A stretch of DNA of 64,000 nt from positions 366,586 through 430,585 of the forward strand of contig NZ_JAHRDV010000002.1 in assembly GCF_019083805.1 (NCBI RefSeq). Direction: 5' to 3'. The notes under the pieces are model-generated. The model had not been told where the DNA came from, ran no database searches, and worked only from the letters and a program-made list of their open reading frames with translations. The translations under genes and the position numbers were made by a program. The DNA is from Acetobacter estunensis (lineage in GTDB: Bacteria > Pseudomonadota > Alphaproteobacteria > Acetobacterales > Acetobacteraceae). Shown piece by piece: positions 59,989-64,000 of the stretch (within the stretch, counting starts at the first letter, position 1; every line of letters begins with the position of its first letter).

Positions 59989-62136
59989 ATGCCTTTGCTG
60001 CCAACGCATCTTTTCCATCGCTGTTTCAGATGCCTGAGCATCGATCCCGCTTCCATGCGCTGGCTGTTCGCTCCCCGCCTTGCTGCGCTGGGCTTCTCCC
60101 TGCGCACGACCCTGGCGTCTCTTCTGGCGCTGGCCATCGCCTTCTGGATGGAGCTGGGGCAGCCGCAATGGGCCGCAATGACCGCATGGATCGTGGCACA
60201 GGGCACGCGCGGCGAAAGCATTTCCAAGGGCTACTGGCGCGTGATCGGCACGCTGGCCGGAATCACATCCGCCGTGGCGCTCGTAGCCATGACGCCGCAG
60301 CAACCTTGGCTGTTCTTTCCCCTGCTGGCCACGTGGGTCGGGCTGTGCACGGCCTGTGGCACACTGGTTCATAATTTCCGCAGCTACGCCTTCGTCCTGA
60401 CAGCCTACACCTGCGCCATCGTCGCCATTTCAGCCGTGGATGCGCAGGATCAGGTGTTCGATATCGCCGTCGCACGCGGCACTTACATCCTGCTCGGCGT
60501 CGTGTGCGAAATGGTGGTGGCGATGATTTTCGTGCCGAATGTGCCTGAGAGGGCGCGTAAGGCCATCCACGAACAGCTCGACCGTATCATTGCCCAGTCG
60601 GTGGAAGCCGTGCGCGACATTCTGATGGGACGCTCTCCTCCGGAAAGTGACATCCATCAAATCCTTTCCATGGCGATTGCTCTGAATGACCGCATGGAAT
60701 TCAGCGCCATCGAGACCGGACGAGGTGAACCGGCGGTCCGCAATGCCCGCGGCACCCTTGGGCAGATCGCCCGCTTCACATCGCGTGGCGTCGGCATGCG
60801 CAGTCGTCTCGCGGCTACTGGCCATGTGCCACAGGGCTTGTCGGCCGCCCTGCTGAATGCCGTAACCGATATGCTGGACCGCCTACCCGCCTGCCTTTCC
60901 GATCCCGCTTCTCTTATACAGCTACGACAGGAAGTGAGCGCTTTGAAACTGCGCTGCCATGCCGATGTAGAACGCACTCTGACAATCGAAAGCGCACTGA
61001 TCGTGCCCCAGGAGAACCTGTCTCCGGTCCTCCGTGACCGGGTCATCCTGCAAGGAACCGGACTGCTTCTGGACGAACTGGCCCATCTTCTTGCCTGCTA
61101 TGTGGGCGATCCGGTTGAGGCTATCGTCTCCGCCCAATCCCGGCTGGTGCGGCCGCCCAACTGGCGCGCGACATGGGCTAACGGCGTGCGCTCTGGGCTT
61201 GCCGTGCTCGTCGGGGCGATGATCTGGGAAATCACGGCCTGGCCACAGGGCGCGATGTTCGACATGTTTGTTGCCGTGGTGTGCGCCCGGTTTGCGTCCT
61301 TCAGCAACACGGTGCTGGCCAGCCGGACATTTCTCTATGGCGCATTATGGGCGGTGGCTCTCTCCATTGTCCCCGTCTTTCTCGTCATGCCCATCACTTC
61401 CGACTATCCGGTGCTCTGCCTTGCTATCAGCATCCCGATGGTGATCGGCGGTCTTGCCAACCGCAACCCGGCGACGGCCGCCATGGCCGCCTCCTTCGTC
61501 AATTTCTTTCCCTATATGATCGGCCCCGAAAATCACGGACGCATCGACGAGATCCAGTGGCTCAACACCAGCCTGCCTCTGTTGTGCGGCCTAGGTTTTG
61601 GCGTTCTGATTTTCCGGCATGTCCTGCCCTTCAGCCTGTCATCCTTTCTCTCAGCATTCGTTCATTCCAGCAAACGCATGCTGAATCGCATCAGTCGTTC
61701 TGACATGCGCGTCGAAGAACCGGTGTGGGTGGGACTGCTGGTGGAAAATATGGAAATTCTCATTGCAAACGGAGGCCGCATTGCCGGTCAACTGATGAAC
61801 GACCTGCTGCGCGGTGCTTTTTCCCTGATGACACTGGGCCGCAATCTCATGCAGGCGCGCCGTATGACGGCCGATCCCGACCTTCCGGCCGATGCGCGGG
61901 CCACAATGGAGGCGATGTTTGCAACCCTTGCGCGTCATCCGGCCGCGATGGGTGATATGCGGACAACCGTAACCCACGCTCTGAGCCGTCTGATGACACT
62001 GGAAAGAGAAGAACCCGACGCCGCGCGTGCGAAGATCACCATGATTATCGGCTGCCTGATGATCGTCGCGACCGAACTGGGGCACTCCAACACGCTGATC
62101 GACTATCGCAAGGCGATTGAAGACGCCGTCACCTGA
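59989..62136 (+). CDS. FUSC family exporter (aromatic acid efflux type)
   Basis: A 715-residue membrane protein of the FUSC family (AaeB, FusC relatives). Two membrane blocks (about residues 25-185 and 395-550) are separated by a soluble region of about 200 residues. FWMELGQPQWAAMTAWIVAQ and the second-block ANGVRSGLAVLVGAMIWEI are family features. It probably exports aromatic acids or drugs with a membrane-fusion partner; none is adjacent. The ATG at 59989 has GAGGAG close upstream. Confidence 0.87.
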   Translation: MPLLPTHLFHRCFRCLSIDPASMRWLFAPRLAALGFSLRTTLASLLALAIAFWMELGQPQWAAMTAWIVAQGTRGESISKGYWRVIGTLAGITSAVALVAMTPQQPWLFFPLLATWVGLCTACGTLVHNFRSYAFVLTAYTCAIVAISAVDAQDQVFDIAVARGTYILLGVVCEMVVAMIFVPNVPERARKAIHEQLDRIIAQSVEAVRDILMGRSPPESDIHQILSMAIALNDRMEFSAIETGRGEPAVRNARGTLGQIARFTSRGVGMRSRLAATGHVPQGLSAALLNAVTDMLDRLPACLSDPASLIQLRQEVSALKLRCHADVERTLTIESALIVPQENLSPVLRDRVILQGTGLLLDELAHLLACYVGDPVEAIVSAQSRLVRPPNWRATWANGVRSGLAVLVGAMIWEITAWPQGAMFDMFVAVVCARFASFSNTVLASRTFLYGALWAVALSIVPVFLVMPITSDYPVLCLAISIPMVIGGLANRNPATAAMAASFVNFFPYMIGPENHGRIDEIQWLNTSLPLLCGLGFGVLIFRHVLPFSLSSFLSAFVHSSKRMLNRISRSDMRVEEPVWVGLLVENMEILIANGGRIAGQLMNDLLRGAFSLMTLGRNLMQARRMTADPDLPADARATMEAMFATLARHPAAMGDMRTTVTHALSRLMTLEREEPDAARAKITMIIGCLMIVATELGHSNTLIDYRKAIEDAVT

Positions 62137-62252
62137 CAGCCCCTCTGCATAAAACTTTTTTTAATGTGCCTCTCCAATACTCCTAATGACGAGATGCGTG
62201 CATTTGCGTCGAATGCCGAGCCCTCATTTTGTAGCGGAAACAGGAGAACAGA

Positions 62253-63635
62253 GTGGACGGGGCTGCCCATCAGCCAATATGTGACGCGCCTTCCCGTGCG
62301 ATCATCGAATGGAGTACCATTCTTCGGCAGATCGAGCCTTCTCTCCGTCTGGAAATCTCCCATCTCATCCGGGAACACGCAGAGCATTGTGCGGAGACGT
62401 TCTATACCGCTCTTCTTGATGACGAAGCGGCCTCTGCCTTTCTCTCCACCCAGATTGTCCGGGACCAGCTCGCGCACGCCCTGAAGATGTGGCTGACGGC
62501 GCTTTTTTCGCTTCATCCCCCTGATCCGGCCGCTCTGATCGCGCTCCAGAAACGGGTAGGTACAGTCCATGCCCGCATCCGTGTGCCCATGCGTCTGGTC
62601 CTACATGGCGCACGCATCCTGAAGGACATGTTACGTCCCCTGCTGTTCGAGAAGTTCCCCTTGCAGACTGAGCTGCTCGCTGTCGTGCAGCATGTGGACA
62701 ACATGATCGACATGGCGATGGAGATCATGGGAGGAGAATTTGTGGAGGATTTCCGCAAGGAAATCGCCACAGACGAAGCCTGTCGGCTCGTCACACTCGG
62801 CCAGGATCTGGCAGTGGAGAAAGAAGCCCAGAGAGCCGCGTTGCTCGATTGGGGGCACAAGATTCTTCTGGCGATCTGCTGCGCGCACCCTCCACCGCTG
62901 CCCACTCTCGAAAAATCAGGTTTCGGGCTTTGGCTGGTCCACAAGGGCACGCCTCTTTTCGGAAAAATGTCAGATTTTTCCAAAGTTCACGAATTGATCG
63001 ACCAACTCGATCACCACCTTCTGCCCCGGATTGAAAAGCTTTTTCCCGTCCCTCCGGGAGAAATCCAGAATCTGCAGGAAATCCAACAGGAAATCGGCTT
63101 TCTCCTGAACAATATGTTCACGGAAAATGAACTGATAGCTGGCGGACGCGACCCCCTCACTTCTACTCTCAGTCGTCGCTTTCTTCCCAGTATTCTTTCG
63201 CGCGAAGTCACGCTCGCGCTGAGAAACAATCTCCCTCTGACCGTGCTGCTGGTGGATATCGATCACTTCCGCCTTATCAATGACCGCTTCGGTCATGCTC
63301 AGGGTGATTCGATCCTGCGTAGCGTGTCGGAAATCATCAGCGGACTGTGCCGTCCCGGAGACTTCGTTTTCCGACATGGAGGCGAGGAATTTCTTGTCGT
63401 TCTCGTGGAAACGGACGAGCGTGAAGCGAGCAGCGTGGCGGAGCACATCCGCAGCGAAGTTTTCCACAAGCCCTTGATGGGGACGACGAAAGTCACGGTT
63501 TCCATCGGCCTCGCAACTTTCGATGGTCACCCCGATTATGAACATCTGATTCATGAAGCGGATGCCGCGCTGGCGCAGGCCAAGCAGGAAGGACGCAATC
63601 GCTGCATCATGAATGCCGAGCGAACACGAACCTGA
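62253..63635 (+). CDS. dosC: Globin-coupled diguanylate cyclase, DosC-like
   Basis: A 460-residue protein, the same length as E. coli DosC. The N-terminal protoglobin-type sensor has proximal His106 in VGTVHARIRVP. A middle region with a Cys pair (ICCAHPPPLP) follows, and the C-terminal GGDEF domain has DHFRLINDRFGHAQGDSIL and the active GGEEF at 376-380. It should bind heme and oxygen and make cyclic di-GMP. The GTG start has AGGAG upstream. A split PAS-GGDEF-EAL gene lies 3 kb away. Confidence 0.9.
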   Translation: MDGAAHQPICDAPSRAIIEWSTILRQIEPSLRLEISHLIREHAEHCAETFYTALLDDEAASAFLSTQIVRDQLAHALKMWLTALFSLHPPDPAALIALQKRVGTVHARIRVPMRLVLHGARILKDMLRPLLFEKFPLQTELLAVVQHVDNMIDMAMEIMGGEFVEDFRKEIATDEACRLVTLGQDLAVEKEAQRAALLDWGHKILLAICCAHPPPLPTLEKSGFGLWLVHKGTPLFGKMSDFSKVHELIDQLDHHLLPRIEKLFPVPPGEIQNLQEIQQEIGFLLNNMFTENELIAGGRDPLTSTLSRRFLPSILSREVTLALRNNLPLTVLLVDIDHFRLINDRFGHAQGDSILRSVSEIISGLCRPGDFVFRHGGEEFLVVLVETDEREASSVAEHIRSEVFHKPLMGTTKVTVSIGLATFDGHPDYEHLIHEADAALAQAKQEGRNRCIMNAERTRT

Positions 63636-63719
63636 GACTTCGCCCGCATTTGGCGTTCTGCCACGAGTGAGTCACAACATCCTCCCTGAACACTGTCCAA
63701 ACGGGACAAGCTTGTGGAG

Positions 63720-64000
63720 ATGCGTGTGCGGATCACGGTTGCGGATGTCGGAAAGATGAAAAACGATGGCGAACGCATCGCCTTGGTGACAGTCTATGAT
63801 TATTCATCTGCCTTGATTGCAGAACGTGCAGGCGTTCCACTGCTTCTGGTCGGTGACTCTCTCGGCATGGTAATGCTCGGCCACGACACGACGCTACCTG
63901 TCACGCTCGATGATATGATCCATCACGCCAGCGCCGTCATGCGGGCAAGCCGACAGGCTCTGGTCATCGCGGATCTGCCATTTCTGAGCTACGCAACGAT
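63720..64000 (+). CDS. panB: Ketopantoate hydroxymethyltransferase (5' part)
   Basis: The first 93 codons of a gene running off the window. Motifs are [40 protein letters not shown] (Mg binding) and [10 protein letters not shown]. PanB transfers a one-carbon unit to 2-oxoisovalerate in pantothenate synthesis. The start may be the ATG at 63720 or a GTG at 63714. Confidence 0.93.
   Translation, partial: MRVRITVADVGKMKNDGERIALVTVYDYSSALIAERAGVPLLLVGDSLGMVMLGHDTTLPVTLDDMIHHASAVMRASRQALVIADLPFLSYAT

Overview
This window looks like a chromosomal segment of a GC-rich alphaproteobacterium, most likely an acetic acid bacterium (Acetobacteraceae). The inference rests on the overall protein character, an OprB-type sugar porin, a groESL operon with a CIRCE operator, the yfgM-bamB-der and hslVU-sufE clusters, an alphaproteobacterial-type LexA box and a NadQ-type regulator next to nadA. 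I cannot name the genus. There are no rRNA or tRNA genes, insertion sequences, CRISPR arrays or prophage structural genes that I can see. Nearly all of the window is protein-coding.

Layout. 1-7.3 kb: a large MscS-type channel, an OPT transporter, an orphan TadE/TadG-like pair, a CopZ-like metal-binding protein, a small lipoprotein and an HNH endonuclease. 7.4-13.5 kb: gluQ, two tandem aspartate-type aminotransferases, an AT-richer 2OG-Fe(II) oxygenase and an M3 oligopeptidase. 13.5-15.8 kb: groES-groEL with a recognisable promoter and CIRCE, ending in three hairpins. 15.8-22.4 kb: a structured 0.33 kb gap, an ArsC-like protein, a flavin reductase followed by a 40-residue membrane protein, a 3-hydroxyisobutyryl-CoA hydrolase, and yfgM-bamB-der. 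22.4-29.3 kb, all on the minus strand: a radical SAM protein, a small secreted protein, dihydroorotase, and a tightly packed GT9-GT4-asparagine-synthase operon. 29.6-33.9 kb: argG, FKBP, a Cys-rich secreted protein, a cytochrome c lipoprotein, trpS and a CinA-type amidohydrolase. 33.9-38.7 kb: hslV-hslU-sufE-thiopurine methyltransferase, then a SulP transporter.

38.7-46.5 kb is the regulatory part. It holds a small HTH protein and a LexA/S24-type repressor with a LexA-like box, then a three-gene signalling operon joined by 4-bp overlaps. That operon has two soluble hybrid histidine kinases and a CheB-like protein that has lost its catalytic triad and apparently its phospho-acceptor. It is followed by a Ppx/GppA phosphatase. 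This operon is my best candidate for an undescribed system.

46.7-64 kb: an NmrA-like pseudogene with two frameshifts, the glutathione-dependent formaldehyde pathway (frmA-fghA), RidA, an AT-rich gap upstream of OprB, nadA-nadC with a perfect palindrome overlapping the nadA ribosome binding site and a NadQ-like regulator beside it, and an SDR/LysR divergent pair with a good LysR box. Then come a PAS-GGDEF-EAL protein split by an apparent single-base frameshift, a GST, a FUSC exporter, a DosC-like globin diguanylate cyclase and the 5' end of panB. The two cyclic-di-GMP proteins resemble an oxygen-linked synthase/hydrolase pair in which the hydrolase side is damaged.
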